Below, piece by piece: positions 56,131 through 64,000 of a stretch of 64,000 nt of DNA. Source of the stretch: Stutzerimonas frequens. Lineage in GTDB: Bacteria; Pseudomonadota; Gammaproteobacteria; Pseudomonadales; Pseudomonadaceae. The position numbers and the translations under genes are program-made. Below the pieces are notes generated by a model. That model was not told the origin of the DNA. It did no database searches and worked only from the letters and a program-made list of their open reading frames with translations. The stretch spans positions 62,001 to 126,000 of the forward strand of contig NZ_JAMOHM010000012.1 in NCBI RefSeq assembly GCF_024448335.1, given 5' to 3'. The first letter of the stretch is position 1, and every line of letters starts with the position of its first letter.

Positions 56131-56481
56131 TTAGAACTCCAGCCCGCCTTCACGAGCAGCATCGGCCAGTGCTTTGACACGACCGTGGTACTTGAAGCCA
56201 GAACGGTCGAATGCAACCTGCGTTACACCAGCGGCTTTTGCACGCTCGGCAACCAGCTCGCCAACTTTCTTGGCCGCGTCGACATTGCCAGTGGCGCCAT
56301 CACGCAATGCTTTGTCCAAGGTAGAGGCGCTGGCCAGAACCTTGCTGCCGTCGGCCGAAATGACCTGGGCGTAGATGTGCTGCGAAGAGCGATAGACGCA
56401 CAGACGCACGGCTTCGAGCTCGTGCATTTTCAGGCGTGCTTTGCGAGCGCGACGCAGTCGAGTAACTTTTTTGTCGGTCAT
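56131..56481 (-). CDS. rplR: 50S ribosomal protein L18
   Basis: A 116-residue 5S rRNA-binding protein: [19 protein letters not shown] at the basic start, [16 protein letters not shown], and the end [27 protein letters not shown]. 10 bp after rplF. Confidence 0.98.
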   Translation of the reverse strand: MTDKKVTRLRRARKARLKMHELEAVRLCVYRSSQHIYAQVISADGSKVLASASTLDKALRDGATGNVDAAKKVGELVAERAKAAGVTQVAFDRSGFKYHGRVKALADAAREGGLEF

Positions 56482-56491
56482 TTGCTATGCC

Positions 56492-57025
56492 CTACTTCTT
56501 CTTGGCTTCTTTACGACGGACAACTTCATCCGCGTAACGAACGCCCTTGCCCTTATAAGGTTCAGGGCGACGGAAATCGCGAATCTCCGCGGCGACCTGA
56601 CCAACCAGTTGCTTATCGACACCCTTGATCAGGATCTCGGTCTGGTTCGGGGTTTCGGCGACCACACCTTCCGGCAACGCATAGTCGATCGGATGGGAGA
56701 AACCGAGCGCGAGGTTCAGCACCTGACCCTTGGCTTGCGCCTTGTAACCTACACCAACCAGCTGAAGCTTGCGCTCGAAGCCCTGGCTGACGCCGATCAC
56801 CATGTTGTTGACCAGCGCACGAGTGGTACCAGCCATGGCGCGAGTCTGCTGATCACCGTTACGACCGGCAAAGCGCAGCTCGCCGGATTCTTGGATCACT
56901 TCCACAGACGGATGAACATTCAGTTCGAGAGCGCCTTTTGCGCCCTTCACCGAAAGCTGCTGACCGGACATCTTGATTTCGACGCCAGCAGGCAGCTTGA
57001 CGGGGTTCTTAGCAACGCGAGACAT
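56492..57025 (-). CDS. rplF: 50S ribosomal protein L6
   Basis: A 177-residue protein with two similar alpha/beta domains: [19 protein letters not shown] at the start and [27 protein letters not shown] at the end. It binds helix 97 of 23S rRNA near the factor site. 12 bp after rpsH. Confidence 0.98.
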   Translation of the reverse strand: MSRVAKNPVKLPAGVEIKMSGQQLSVKGAKGALELNVHPSVEVIQESGELRFAGRNGDQQTRAMAGTTRALVNNMVIGVSQGFERKLQLVGVGYKAQAKGQVLNLALGFSHPIDYALPEGVVAETPNQTEILIKGVDKQLVGQVAAEIRDFRRPEPYKGKGVRYADEVVRRKEAKKK

Positions 57026-57037
57026 GCTTATCCCCCC

Positions 57038-57430
57038 TTAGAACACAGTGCAAAGCACTTCGCCGCCAACACCAGCAGCGCGAGCAGCACGATCAGTCAT
57101 CACACCCTTGTTGGTGGAGACGATCGACACGCCCAGGCCACCGCGTACTTTCGGCAACTGGTCAACGGACTTGTACTGGCGCAGGCCAGGACGACTTACG
57201 CGCTTGAGTTCTTCGATGACCGGACGGCCTTCGAAGTACTTCAGCTCGATGGACAGCTGCGGCTTGGCATCACCGCTGACCTGGTATCCCGCGATATAGC
57301 CTTCACCCTGAAGAACATTGGCTACAGCCACCTTCAGCGTGGAAGACGGCATGCTTACGACGGACTTCTCGGCCATCTGGGCATTACGGATACGAGTTAG
57401 CATGTCCGCTAACGGGTCCTGCATACTCAT
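57038..57430 (-). CDS. rpsH: 30S ribosomal protein S8
   Basis: A 130-residue protein, [20 protein letters not shown] onwards, with [29 protein letters not shown] at the end. In E. coli S8 represses spc by binding the rplE region; here the gene has its own candidate promoter after a terminator, so its control may differ. The leader before it is 179 bp long, unusual within spc. Confidence 0.98.
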   Translation of the reverse strand: MSMQDPLADMLTRIRNAQMAEKSVVSMPSSTLKVAVANVLQGEGYIAGYQVSGDAKPQLSIELKYFEGRPVIEELKRVSRPGLRQYKSVDQLPKVRGGLGVSIVSTNKGVMTDRAARAAGVGGEVLCTVF

Positions 57431-57524
57431 GGGCTCTTAGCTCCTAAAACAAAAAAATAAGCCTTAACGGCTCGTGTCGCCAATGGACAAACCCGGCAAA
57501 GTGCGAGGCTCAGGCGAGCCGAAC

Positions 57525-57553
57525 ATTCTAGAGAGTCGCCATAAACGAATCAA
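57525..57553 (-). promoter_or_regulatory. Candidate sigma-70 promoter upstream of rpsH
   Basis: On the minus strand TTGATT (57548-57553), a 17 bp spacer and TAGAAT (57525-57530) give nine of twelve consensus bases with ideal spacing. The -35 begins at the foot of the second hairpin after rpsN. Transcripts for rpsH-rplF-rplR-rpsE-rpmD-rplO-secY-rpmJ could start here. Confidence 0.55.
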
Positions 57554-57570
57554 GCCCCACAGGGGGCTTG
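57551..57570 (-). other. Second hairpin in the rpsN-rpsH gap
   Basis: CAAGCCCC-CTGT-GGGGCTTG (minus strand) is an 8 bp perfect stem 12 bases after the terminator. It overlaps the -35 of the rpsH promoter and could be a back-up terminator or an element controlling promoter access. It has ATTCG rather than a T run after it. Confidence 0.55.
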
Positions 57571-57572
57571 AT

Positions 57573-57602
57573 CGAAAAACAAACAGGACCCGAAGGTCCT
57601 GT
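57573..57602 (-). terminator. Intrinsic terminator inside the spc cluster after rpsN
   Basis: Minus strand ACAGGACC-TTCG-GGTCCTGT, a UUCG-type tetraloop on an 8 bp stem, is followed by TTGTTTTTCG. It begins 8 bp after the rpsN stop codon. Strength is likely partial to high. Confidence 0.8.
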
Positions 57603-57609
57603 TGTTCTG

Positions 57610-57915
57610 TTACCAGCTGGCCTTGACCAGGCCCGGCACGTCACCGCGCATTGCGGCCTGACGCAGCATGTTGCGCGCGAGGCCGAACTTGCGATAGACG
57701 CCGTGCGGACGACCAGTTAGACGGCAGCGGTTGCGCAGGCGCGAAGCGCTGGCGTCACGAGGCTGCTTCTGCAGTGCGACCTGAGCTTCCCAGCGCGCTT
57801 CCGGAGAGGACTCCGGGTTTGCGATGATTGCCTTCAGTGCCGCACGCTTCTGGGCGAACTTGGCGACCGTTTGCTGACGCTTCAGCTCACGGTTCTTCAT
57901 GCTTTGCTTAGCCAT
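57610..57915 (-). CDS. rpsN: 30S ribosomal protein S14
   Basis: A 101-residue protein (the long, zinc-free form; no CxxC motifs): [20 protein letters not shown] at the start and [19 protein letters not shown], then [12 protein letters not shown] at the end. It lies between rplE and rpsH. Its zinc-free form contrasts with the zinc form of L36. A terminator follows 8 bp after the gene. Confidence 0.98.
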   Translation of the reverse strand: MAKQSMKNRELKRQQTVAKFAQKRAALKAIIANPESSPEARWEAQVALQKQPRDASASRLRNRCRLTGRPHGVYRKFGLARNMLRQAAMRGDVPGLVKASW

Positions 57916-57928
57916 GTGCCTACTCCAA

Positions 57929-58468
57929 TCAGTTACGGAACGGGAAGTTGAAGGCACGCAGCAAAGCGCGACCTTCTTCATCCGTCCGGGCAGTGGTGGT
58001 CAGAGTGATGTCCAGACCACGCAGGGCATCGATCTTGTCGTAATCGATCTCCGGGAAGATGATCTGCTCTTTCACACCCATGCTGTAGTTGCCACGTCCA
58101 TCAAAGGACTTGGCGTTCAGGCCGCGGAAATCACGTACGCGCGGCAGGGAAATGGAGAGCAGGCGATCCAGGAACTCGTACATACGCTCACGACGCAGCG
58201 TCACCTTGACACCGATCGGCCAGCCTTCGCGGACCTTGAAGCCAGCGATGGACTTGCGAGCATGAGTGACCACGACCTTCTGGCCGGTAATCTTTTCCAG
58301 GTCAGCGACAGCGTTGTCGATGATCTTCTTGTCACCGATCGCCTCGCCAATACCCATGTTGAGGGTGATCTTGGTAATGCGCGGAACTTCCATCACGTTC
58401 TTAAGCTGAAGTTCTTCCTTCAGCTTGGGCGCGATTTCCTTCCGATAAACTTCTTTTAGTCGTGCCAT
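57929..58468 (-). CDS. rplE: 50S ribosomal protein L5
   Basis: A 179-residue 5S rRNA-binding protein: [20 protein letters not shown] at the start, [48 protein letters not shown], and [21 protein letters not shown] at the end. It starts 19 bp after rplX. Confidence 0.98.
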   Translation of the reverse strand: MARLKEVYRKEIAPKLKEELQLKNVMEVPRITKITLNMGIGEAIGDKKIIDNAVADLEKITGQKVVVTHARKSIAGFKVREGWPIGVKVTLRRERMYEFLDRLLSISLPRVRDFRGLNAKSFDGRGNYSMGVKEQIIFPEIDYDKIDALRGLDITLTTTARTDEEGRALLRAFNFPFRN

Positions 58469-58487
58469 GGTTATCTACCTAGCAGTC

Positions 58488-58802
58488 TCAAGCGTCAACC
58501 GGCTTCTGGGTCGACTTGAAGACACGAATTTTCTTGCCTTCTTCAACCTTGAAGCCAACACGGTCTGCCTTGTTGGTTTCGCCGTTGAAAATGGCGACGT
58601 TAGAGACGTGCAAAGGCGCCTCTTTCTCGACGATACCGCCCTGAACGCCGGACATCGGGTTCGGCTTGGTATGGCGCTTGACGAGGTTGATCCCACCGAC
58701 GACCAGACGGTCGTCAGCGAGCACCTTGAGCACCTTACCGCGCTTGCCCTTGTCTTTGCCGGCGATGACGATGATCTCGTCGTTGCGACGAATCTTTTGC
58801 AT
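58488..58802 (-). CDS. rplX: 50S ribosomal protein L24
   Basis: A 104-residue protein with the KOW motif [20 protein letters not shown] near 7-27 and a hairpin [27 protein letters not shown]. It initiates 50S assembly. 11 bp after rplN. Confidence 0.98.
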
Positions 58803-58813
58803 GCGGCTACTCC

Positions 58814-59182
58814 TTACAGCACTTCAGGGGCGAGCGAGACGATCTTCATGAACTTCTCTGTACGAAGCTCACGCGTCACCGGCCCAAAGATACGGGTGCC
58901 GATAGGCTCTTGCTTGTTGTTCAACAGAACAGCAGCGTTGCCATCGAAGCGGATGATGGAACCATCGGGACGACGGACACCATGGCGGGTACGAACCACA
59001 ACAGCGGTCATAACCTGGCCTTTCTTGACCTTGCCACGAGGAATCGCTTCCTTGACGGTAACCTTGATAATGTCGCCGATGCCGGCGTAACGACGGTGCG
59101 AACCGCCGAGCACCTTGATACACATGACGCGACGAGCGCCACTGTTATCAGCCACATCGAGCATGGATTGAGTCTGAATCAT
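58814..59182 (-). CDS. rplN: 50S ribosomal protein L14
   Basis: A 122-residue protein, [37 protein letters not shown] in outline, with [26 protein letters not shown] further on. It contacts L19 and bridges the subunits. 23 bp after rpsQ. Confidence 0.98.
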
Positions 59183-59205
59183 ATAATTTCTCCGACCCCT
59201 AGCCC

Positions 59206-59472
59206 TTAGACTTCGACGGCACGTTCAACGACGTCAACCAGCATCCAGGTCTTGGTCTTGGCCAGCGGACGAGTCTCGCGGATGGTGACCTTGTCGCCGA
59301 TACGGCACTGGTTGGTTTCGTCGTGGGCGTGCAGTTTGGTCGAACGCTTCACGTATTTGCCGTAGATCGGGTGCTTCACGCGACGCTCGATCAGTACGGT
59401 GATGGTCTTGTCCATCTTGTCGCTGACGACGCGGCCGGTCAGCGTGCGGACGGTTTTCTGAGCTTCAGCCAT
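59206..59472 (-). CDS. rpsQ: 30S ribosomal protein S17
   Basis: An 88-residue protein starting [20 protein letters not shown], a start two codons inside the longest frame, as recalled for the P. aeruginosa protein. It has [28 protein letters not shown] and [20 protein letters not shown]. It overlaps nothing: the stop of rpmC lies 3 bp before. Confidence 0.97.
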   Translation of the reverse strand: MAEAQKTVRTLTGRVVSDKMDKTITVLIERRVKHPIYGKYVKRSTKLHAHDETNQCRIGDKVTIRETRPLAKTKTWMLVDVVERAVEV

Positions 59473-59474
59473 GA

Positions 59475-59666
59475 TCACTTACCTGCCTGCTGGTTGAGCA
59501 CAGTCTTGACACGAGCGATGTCGCGCTTGACTTGCGAGAGCAGGTGAGACTGCCCCAACTGGCCAGTCGCTTTCTGCATACGCAGATTGAACTGGTCCCG
59601 CAGCAGCTCGAGCAGTTGCTCGTTCAGCTGCTCAACGGATTTTTCACGAAGTTCATTCGCTTTCAT
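59475..59666 (-). CDS. rpmC: 50S ribosomal protein L29
   Basis: A 63-residue helical hairpin protein, [21 protein letters not shown] onwards, with [29 protein letters not shown]. It lies at the exit tunnel near L23. The ATG overlaps the rplP stop (TGATG). An adjacent GTG one codon earlier is possible. Confidence 0.97.
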   Translation of the reverse strand: MKANELREKSVEQLNEQLLELLRDQFNLRMQKATGQLGQSHLLSQVKRDIARVKTVLNQQAGK

Positions 59667-60079
59667 CACATCACCGTCCGCTTAACAAAGGAGGTGGCGA
59701 GCGGCAGCTTTGCAGCGGCCAGGGCGAAAGCCTCACGCGCCAGCTCTTCGGAAACACCCTCGATCTCGTAAAGCACCTTGCCCGGCTGAATCTGGGCTAC
59801 CCAGTACTCGACGCTACCCTTACCTTTACCCATACGAACTTCGAGGGGCTTCTTGGTAACGGGCTTGTCGGGGAACACGCGGATCCAGATCTTACCGCCA
59901 CGCTTGACGTGACGAGTCAGCGCACGACGTGCAGCCTCGATCTGACGCGCAGTCAGACGACCACGAGAAACAGACTTCAGCGCGAACTCGCCGAAGCTGA
60001 CCTTGCTACCGCGCTGAGCCAGACCACGGTTGTGGCCGGTCATCTGCTTGCGGAATTTTGTACGCTTGGGTTGCAACAT
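59666..60079 (-). CDS. rplP: 50S ribosomal protein L16
   Basis: A 137-residue protein: [32 protein letters not shown] at the start, [29 protein letters not shown] in the middle, including the Arg near 81 hydroxylated in E. coli. It aids the A site. 12 bp after rpsC and one base overlapping rpmC. Confidence 0.98.
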   Translation of the reverse strand: MLQPKRTKFRKQMTGHNRGLAQRGSKVSFGEFALKSVSRGRLTARQIEAARRALTRHVKRGGKIWIRVFPDKPVTKKPLEVRMGKGKGSVEYWVAQIQPGKVLYEIEGVSEELAREAFALAAAKLPLATSFVKRTVM

Positions 60080-60091
60080 TTGGCGTACCCC

Positions 60092-60778
60092 TTACTTAGC
60101 AGCTTTTTTACGAGGAGCAGGCGCTTGAGGCTTGAGCTCTTCATGGCGACCACCAATCACTTCGCCTTTGAAGATCCACACCTTGACACCAATCACACCG
60201 TAGGTGGTGTGCGCTTCGTAAGTGTTGTAATCGATATCGGCACGCAGGGTGTGCAGCGGCACACGACCTTCGCGATACCACTCGGTACGGGCGATTTCAG
60301 CCCCACCCAGACGACCACTGACCTGGATCTTGATGCCCTTGGCACCAATGCGCATGGCATTCTGTACGGCGCGCTTCATGGCGCGACGGAACATCACGCG
60401 ACGTTCCAGCTGCTGAGCTACGCTCTGTGCAACCAGCATTGCGTCGAGCTCCGGCTTGCGGATCTCTTCGATATTGATGTGCACCGGCACACCCATTTGC
60501 TTGGTCAGGTCCTGACGCAGCTTCTCAACATCTTCACCTTTCTTGCCGATCACGATGCCGGGACGAGCGGTGTGGATGGTGATGCGTGCGGTTTGAGCCG
60601 GGCGATGGATATCGATACGGCTTACGGACGCGCTTTTTAGTTTGTCTTGGAGGTACTCACGCACGTTCAGATCTGCAAGCAGATAGTCTGCATACGTGCG
60701 GCCGTCTGCGTACCAGACGGAGGTGTGCTCCTTGACGATTCCCAGGCGAATGCCAGTGGGATGTACTTTCTGACCCAT
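60092..60778 (-). CDS. rpsC: 30S ribosomal protein S3
   Basis: A 228-residue protein starting [20 protein letters not shown]. It has a KH domain with [18 protein letters not shown] near 60-78 and the helicase-type basic face [23 protein letters not shown] near 128-150. The start was chosen over an upstream extension of 28 codons that overlaps rplV in another frame. Placed after rplV. Confidence 0.98.
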   Translation of the reverse strand: MGQKVHPTGIRLGIVKEHTSVWYADGRTYADYLLADLNVREYLQDKLKSASVSRIDIHRPAQTARITIHTARPGIVIGKKGEDVEKLRQDLTKQMGVPVHINIEEIRKPELDAMLVAQSVAQQLERRVMFRRAMKRAVQNAMRIGAKGIKIQVSGRLGGAEIARTEWYREGRVPLHTLRADIDYNTYEAHTTYGVIGVKVWIFKGEVIGGRHEELKPQAPAPRKKAAK

Positions 60779-60791
60779 CTGATCGACTCCG

Positions 60792-61124
60792 TTACTTGTC
60801 CGCAACCTTGACAGTGATATGGCAAGACCGCTTGACGATGCGATCAGCGCGGCCCTTGGCACGCGGCATGATGCGCTTAAGCGAACGCCCCTCGTTGACG
60901 AAGACGGTGGAGACTTTCAGATCATCCACATCGGCGCCTTCGTTGTGCTCGGCGTTGGCAACGGCCGACTCCAGCACTTTCTTCATGATCTCGGCGGCTT
61001 TCTTGCTACTGAAAGCCAGGAGGTTGAGCGCGTCGCCCACCTTCTTCCCGCGGATCTGGTCGGCGACCAGGCGGGCTTTCTGGGCGGAGATGCGAGCGCC
61101 CGACAACTTAGCGGCTACTTCCAT
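60792..61124 (-). CDS. rplV: 50S ribosomal protein L22
   Basis: A 110-residue protein with [26 protein letters not shown] at the start, and the tunnel-lining beta hairpin [24 protein letters not shown] near 84-107, a region where macrolide-resistance changes occur in other species. 13 bp after rpsS. Confidence 0.98.
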   Translation of the reverse strand: MEVAAKLSGARISAQKARLVADQIRGKKVGDALNLLAFSSKKAAEIMKKVLESAVANAEHNEGADVDDLKVSTVFVNEGRSLKRIMPRAKGRADRIVKRSCHITVKVADK

Positions 61125-61137
61125 CTTTCCTTACCCC

Positions 61138-61413
61138 TTAGCGCTTGCCTTTCTTGTCCGCGACGTGCCCGCGATAAGTGCGGGTAGCAGCGAACTCGCC
61201 GAGTTTGTGGCCGACCATGTCTTCGGACACCAGGACCGGGACATGTTGACGACCGTTATGTACAGCGATGGTCAGACCGACCATTTGCGGCAGGATCATC
61301 GAACGGCGCGACCAGGTCTTGACTGGCTTGCGATCGTTCTTTTCCACCGCCGCTTCGACCTTCTTCAGTAGGTGAAGATCGATAAAAGGACCTTTTTTCA
61401 GAGAACGCGGCAC
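61138..61413 (-). CDS. rpsS: 30S ribosomal protein S19
   Basis: A 91-residue protein, [20 protein letters not shown] onwards, with [29 protein letters not shown] and the end [13 protein letters not shown]. It contacts S13 and the A-site finger. 16 bp after rplB. Confidence 0.98.
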
Positions 61414-61429
61414 TGTCGTATCCCTCTAG

Positions 61430-62251
61430 TTACTTGCGACGACGGACGATCATGTTATCGGTGCGCTTGTTAGTGCGGGTCTTCGCGCCCTTAGTCGGGA
61501 AGCCCCATGGCGACACCGGATGACGACCACCGGAGGTACGACCTTCACCACCACCGTGCGGGTGATCGACCGGGTTCATCGCGACACCACGAACGGTCGG
61601 ACGAATGCCCTTCCAGCGCTTGGCACCAGCTTTACCCAGCGAACGCAGGCTATGCTCGGAATTCGAGACCTCGCCCAGGGTCGCACGGCACTCAGCCAGC
61701 ACTTTGCGCATCTCGCCGGAACGCAGACGCAGCGTCACGTAGGAACCCTCGCGAGCGACCAGCTGAGCCGAAGCACCAGCTGAACGAGCGATCTGAGCGC
61801 CCTTGCCCGGCTTGAGCTCGACACCGTGAACGGTAGAACCCAGCGGGATGTTACGCAGCGGCAGGCTGTTACCAGCCTTGATCGGAGCATTGATGCCCGA
61901 GACCAGCTGATCGCCAGCGCTCACGCCTTTCGGCGCGATGATGTAGCGACGCTCACCGTCGGCATACTTCAGCAGCGCGATGTGCGCAGTACGGTTCGGA
62001 TCGTATTCGATACGCTCGACGATGGCCGGAATGCCATCCTTGTTGCGACGAAAATCGACCAGACGATAGTGCTGCTTATGACCACCACCAATGTGGCGGG
62101 TGGTGATACGACCGTTGTTGTTACGGCCGCCAGACTTCGACTTCTTCTCGAGCAGCGGTGCGTACGGAGCGCCTTTGTGCAGCTCCTGATTGACCACCTT
62201 GACCACAAAACGGCGGCCCGCGGAAGTCGGTTTGCATTTAACGATTGCCAT
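61430..62251 (-). CDS. rplB: 50S ribosomal protein L2
   Basis: A 273-residue protein essential for peptidyl transfer. It holds [30 protein letters not shown] near 47-76 and the C-terminal [31 protein letters not shown] near 220-250, in which the His of HPHGGGEG is the conserved His229-type residue. 14 bp after rplW. Confidence 0.98.
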   Translation of the reverse strand: MAIVKCKPTSAGRRFVVKVVNQELHKGAPYAPLLEKKSKSGGRNNNGRITTRHIGGGHKQHYRLVDFRRNKDGIPAIVERIEYDPNRTAHIALLKYADGERRYIIAPKGVSAGDQLVSGINAPIKAGNSLPLRNIPLGSTVHGVELKPGKGAQIARSAGASAQLVAREGSYVTLRLRSGEMRKVLAECRATLGEVSNSEHSLRSLGKAGAKRWKGIRPTVRGVAMNPVDHPHGGGEGRTSGGRHPVSPWGFPTKGAKTRTNKRTDNMIVRRRK

Positions 62252-62265
62252 GATGCACCCCTTCC

Positions 62266-62565
62266 TTACTCAGCACTGCCGGAGAAATCGAGATCCTGGC
62301 CTGGCTGAAGAGCGATGTACGCCTTCTTCCAGTCGTTGCGCTTGCCCAGACCGCGAGCGGTTCGCTTGGTCTTACCCTGTACATTCAGGGTGTTGACCGC
62401 GGCGACCTTCACGTCGAACAGGCTCTCAACAGCCTTCTTGATTTCCAGCTTGGTTGCGTCGGTCGCAACCTTGAAAACGAATTGCTTCTTGCTGTCAGCC
62501 AGCACGGTAGCCTTCTCAGAGACGTGCGGACCAAGCAGGACTTTGAATACGCGTTCCTGGTTCAT
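62266..62565 (-). CDS. rplW: 50S ribosomal protein L23
   Basis: A 99-residue protein, [20 protein letters not shown] onwards, with [23 protein letters not shown]. It is the docking site for trigger factor and SRP at the tunnel exit. Its start overlaps the rplD stop by 4 bp. Confidence 0.98.
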   Translation of the reverse strand: MNQERVFKVLLGPHVSEKATVLADSKKQFVFKVATDATKLEIKKAVESLFDVKVAAVNTLNVQGKTKRTARGLGKRNDWKKAYIALQPGQDLDFSGSAE

Positions 62566-63164
62566 CCCAGCAGCTCCTCGAATTTCTTCACAGCCGACAC
62601 GGTGATCAACACCTTGTCATAGGCGATCAGGCTGACCGGATCGGAACCCTGAACGTCACGTACGTCGACATGCGGCAGATTGCGCGCAGCGAGGTACAGG
62701 TTCTGATCGACAGCATCGGAAACGATCAGCACGTCGCTCAGACCCATACCATTGAGCTTGCTAGCAAGCGCCTTGGTCTTCGGGGCCTCGACGGCGAAAT
62801 CTTCTACGACAACCAGACGCTCGGAGCGGACAAGCTCAGCAAGGATGGAACGCAGCGCAGCGCGATACATCTTCTTGTTCAGCTTCTGCTCATGGTTCTG
62901 CGGACGAGCAGCGAAAGTCACACCACCGCCACGCCAGATCGGACCACGCGTGGTACCGGCGCGCGCGCGACCGGTGCCCTTCTGGCGCCACGGACGCTTG
63001 CCACCACCAGACACGTCGGAGCGGGTTTTCTGCTGCTTGCTACCCTGACGACCGCCAGCCATGTAGGCGACGACAGCCTGGTGCACCAGCGTCTCGTTGA
63101 ACTCACCACCAAAGGTGCGATCGGAGACTTCGATGGCCTGTGCGCCATTTACATTCAATTGCAT
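62562..63164 (-). CDS. rplD: 50S ribosomal protein L4
   Basis: A 200-residue protein (E. coli 201). The tunnel loop lies at about 44-80: [32 protein letters not shown] in outline. In E. coli L4 is the autogenous regulator of the S10 operon through a leader upstream of rpsJ, which lies outside this window. 12 bp after rplC. Confidence 0.98.
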   Translation of the reverse strand: MQLNVNGAQAIEVSDRTFGGEFNETLVHQAVVAYMAGGRQGSKQQKTRSDVSGGGKRPWRQKGTGRARAGTTRGPIWRGGGVTFAARPQNHEQKLNKKMYRAALRSILAELVRSERLVVVEDFAVEAPKTKALASKLNGMGLSDVLIVSDAVDQNLYLAARNLPHVDVRDVQGSDPVSLIAYDKVLITVSAVKKFEELLG

Positions 63165-63176
63165 GTGAACTCCCCC

Positions 63177-63812
63177 TTAACCGCGAGCCTTGGCGGCCGG
63201 ACGCACGAACACGTCACCACCGGTGGCGCCGGGCACTGCGCCCTTGACCAACAGCAGGTTACGCTCGGCATCGACGCGCACGATTTCCAGAGACTGCACG
63301 GTTACGCGCTCGGCGCCCATGTGCCCGGACATCTTCTTGCCCTTGAATACACGACCTGGAGTCTGGCACTGACCGATAGAGCCCGGGACGCGGTGGGATA
63401 CGGAGTTACCGTGGGTATTGTCCTGACCACGGAAGTTCCAGCGCTTGATGGTACCGGCAAAGCCTTTACCCTTGGACTGACCGGTGACATCCACCAGCTG
63501 CCCCGCCTGGAAAATCTCGGCATTGATCTGATCACCAACCTGGAACTCCTCGCCATCTAGGCGGAATTCCCAGACGCCACGACCAGCAGCAACGTTCGCC
63601 TTGGCGAAGTGACCGGCCTGAGCCTTGGTGACACGGGACGCGCGACGCTCACCGACAGTAACCTGCACTGCACGATAGCCATCGCTCTCTTCATTTTTGA
63701 ACTGAGTGACGCGATTCGGCTCGATCTCGATGACCGTAACCGGAATAGAGACACCATCCTCGGTGAAAACGCGGGTCATGCCGCATTTACGACCGACTAC
63801 ACCAATAGTCAT
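63177..63812 (-). CDS. rplC: 50S ribosomal protein L3
   Basis: A 211-residue protein: [20 protein letters not shown] at the start and the long loop [24 protein letters not shown] near 128-150, whose Gln (FRGQD) is methylated by PrmB in E. coli and reaches the peptidyl transferase centre. 82 bp separate it from the rpsJ stop. Confidence 0.98.
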   Translation of the reverse strand: MTIGVVGRKCGMTRVFTEDGVSIPVTVIEIEPNRVTQFKNEESDGYRAVQVTVGERRASRVTKAQAGHFAKANVAAGRGVWEFRLDGEEFQVGDQINAEIFQAGQLVDVTGQSKGKGFAGTIKRWNFRGQDNTHGNSVSHRVPGSIGQCQTPGRVFKGKKMSGHMGAERVTVQSLEIVRVDAERNLLLVKGAVPGATGGDVFVRPAAKARG

Positions 63813-63894
63813 TTTGAAACCTCTTGAGTGTACGGGGCTTTCACCCGCTATGGCCGCCCATTTCAGAGCGTTACACGACTAAAACTCTCAGGTT

Positions 63895-64000
63895 TTAGCC
63901 GAGGCTGATCTGCACTTCCACACCAGCCGCAAGATCGAGCTTCATCAGCGCATCGACGGTTTTGTCGGTCGGCTGAACGATGTCCAGCACACGCTTGTGG
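63895..64000 (-). CDS. rpsJ: 30S ribosomal protein S10, 3' end only
   Basis: The gene is cut by the window end. The last 34 codons read [20 protein letters not shown] then [14 protein letters not shown] and stop, matching the C-terminus of S10 (also NusE, the partner of NusB in antitermination). The gene is first in the S10 operon, so the leader lies outside. Confidence 0.95.

Noticed and set aside
63813..63894. Regulatory stem in the rpsJ-rplC gap
   Set aside because: Only a weak AAAAC/GTTTT pairing with no T run; nothing more than a spacer could be supported.

Overview
The window looks like chromosomal DNA of a Pseudomonas-type gammaproteobacterium, most likely of the Stutzerimonas (P. stutzeri) group. 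This rests on high GC, gene order that I recall matching P. aeruginosa in two long blocks (nrdR-ribD-ribE-ribBA-ribH-nusB-thiL-pgpA-ribA, and the S10/spc/alpha ribosomal cluster followed by katA, uvrA, an MFS gene and ssb), and a REP-like sequence of Pseudomonas type. Species assignment was not computed. I see no rRNA, tRNA, CRISPR array, prophage or insertion sequence.

Layout. 1-3.3 kb: a tandem intergenic repeat, an endonuclease VIII-type glycosylase, a pseudouridine synthase and a 5'-truncated thiamine-diphosphate enzyme. 3.2-6.2 kb: a chemoreceptor with a well-spaced sigma-28 promoter, followed 14 bp later by a MalE-type binding protein with no transporter genes beside it. 6.3-9.8 kb: three PepSY proteins and a CusF-like protein around an OmpR/histidine-kinase pair whose sensor carries an RExxE motif, as in the Fe(II)-responsive BqsS/CarS. 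9.8-16.9 kb: small hypothetical genes, a WYL regulator, an 800 bp repeat-rich non-coding block and sbcD-sbcC. 17.0-20.4 kb: cobalamin riboswitch, btuB, btuF and a small membrane protein.

20.4-28.3 kb: a riboflavin/thiamine/lipid housekeeping block on the minus strand (nrdR, ribD, FMN riboswitch, ribE, ribBA, ribH, nusB, thiL, pgpA, ribA) plus an aspartic protease. 28.3-32.9 kb: YbaY-like lipoprotein, methyltransferase, thpR, a TusA/YedE pair and a CnoX-like thioredoxin. 33-36.1 kb: a zinc-type operon (ZrgA-like protein, ABC ATPase, FtsX-type permease, DUF3299) behind a Zur-like palindrome. 36.2-41.1 kb: a complete second-type Ton system (DUF3450, long ExbB/TtpC, ExbB, ExbD, TonB, TPR protein) behind a promoter with a half Fur box. 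41.2-46 kb: an OmpW/OprG porin with an Anr-like site, two SDR sugar proteins, ssb and a YajR-like MFS gene. 46-50.4 kb: uvrA and katA, convergent on a shared terminator.

50.5-64 kb: the ribosomal protein cluster on the minus strand, from rplQ up to the 3' end of rpsJ at the window edge. It is broken twice by an intrinsic-terminator hairpin followed at once by a sigma-70-like promoter, once at the spc/alpha boundary (rpmJ-rpsM) and once, less expectedly, inside spc between rpsN and rpsH.

The most interesting leads are the transporter-less chemoreceptor/MalE pair, the Bqs-like iron cluster with a candidate BqsR box, the terminator-promoter junctions in the ribosomal cluster, the short ORF between the FMN riboswitch and ribE, and the RmlD-like protein that has lost its YxxxK catalytic motif.
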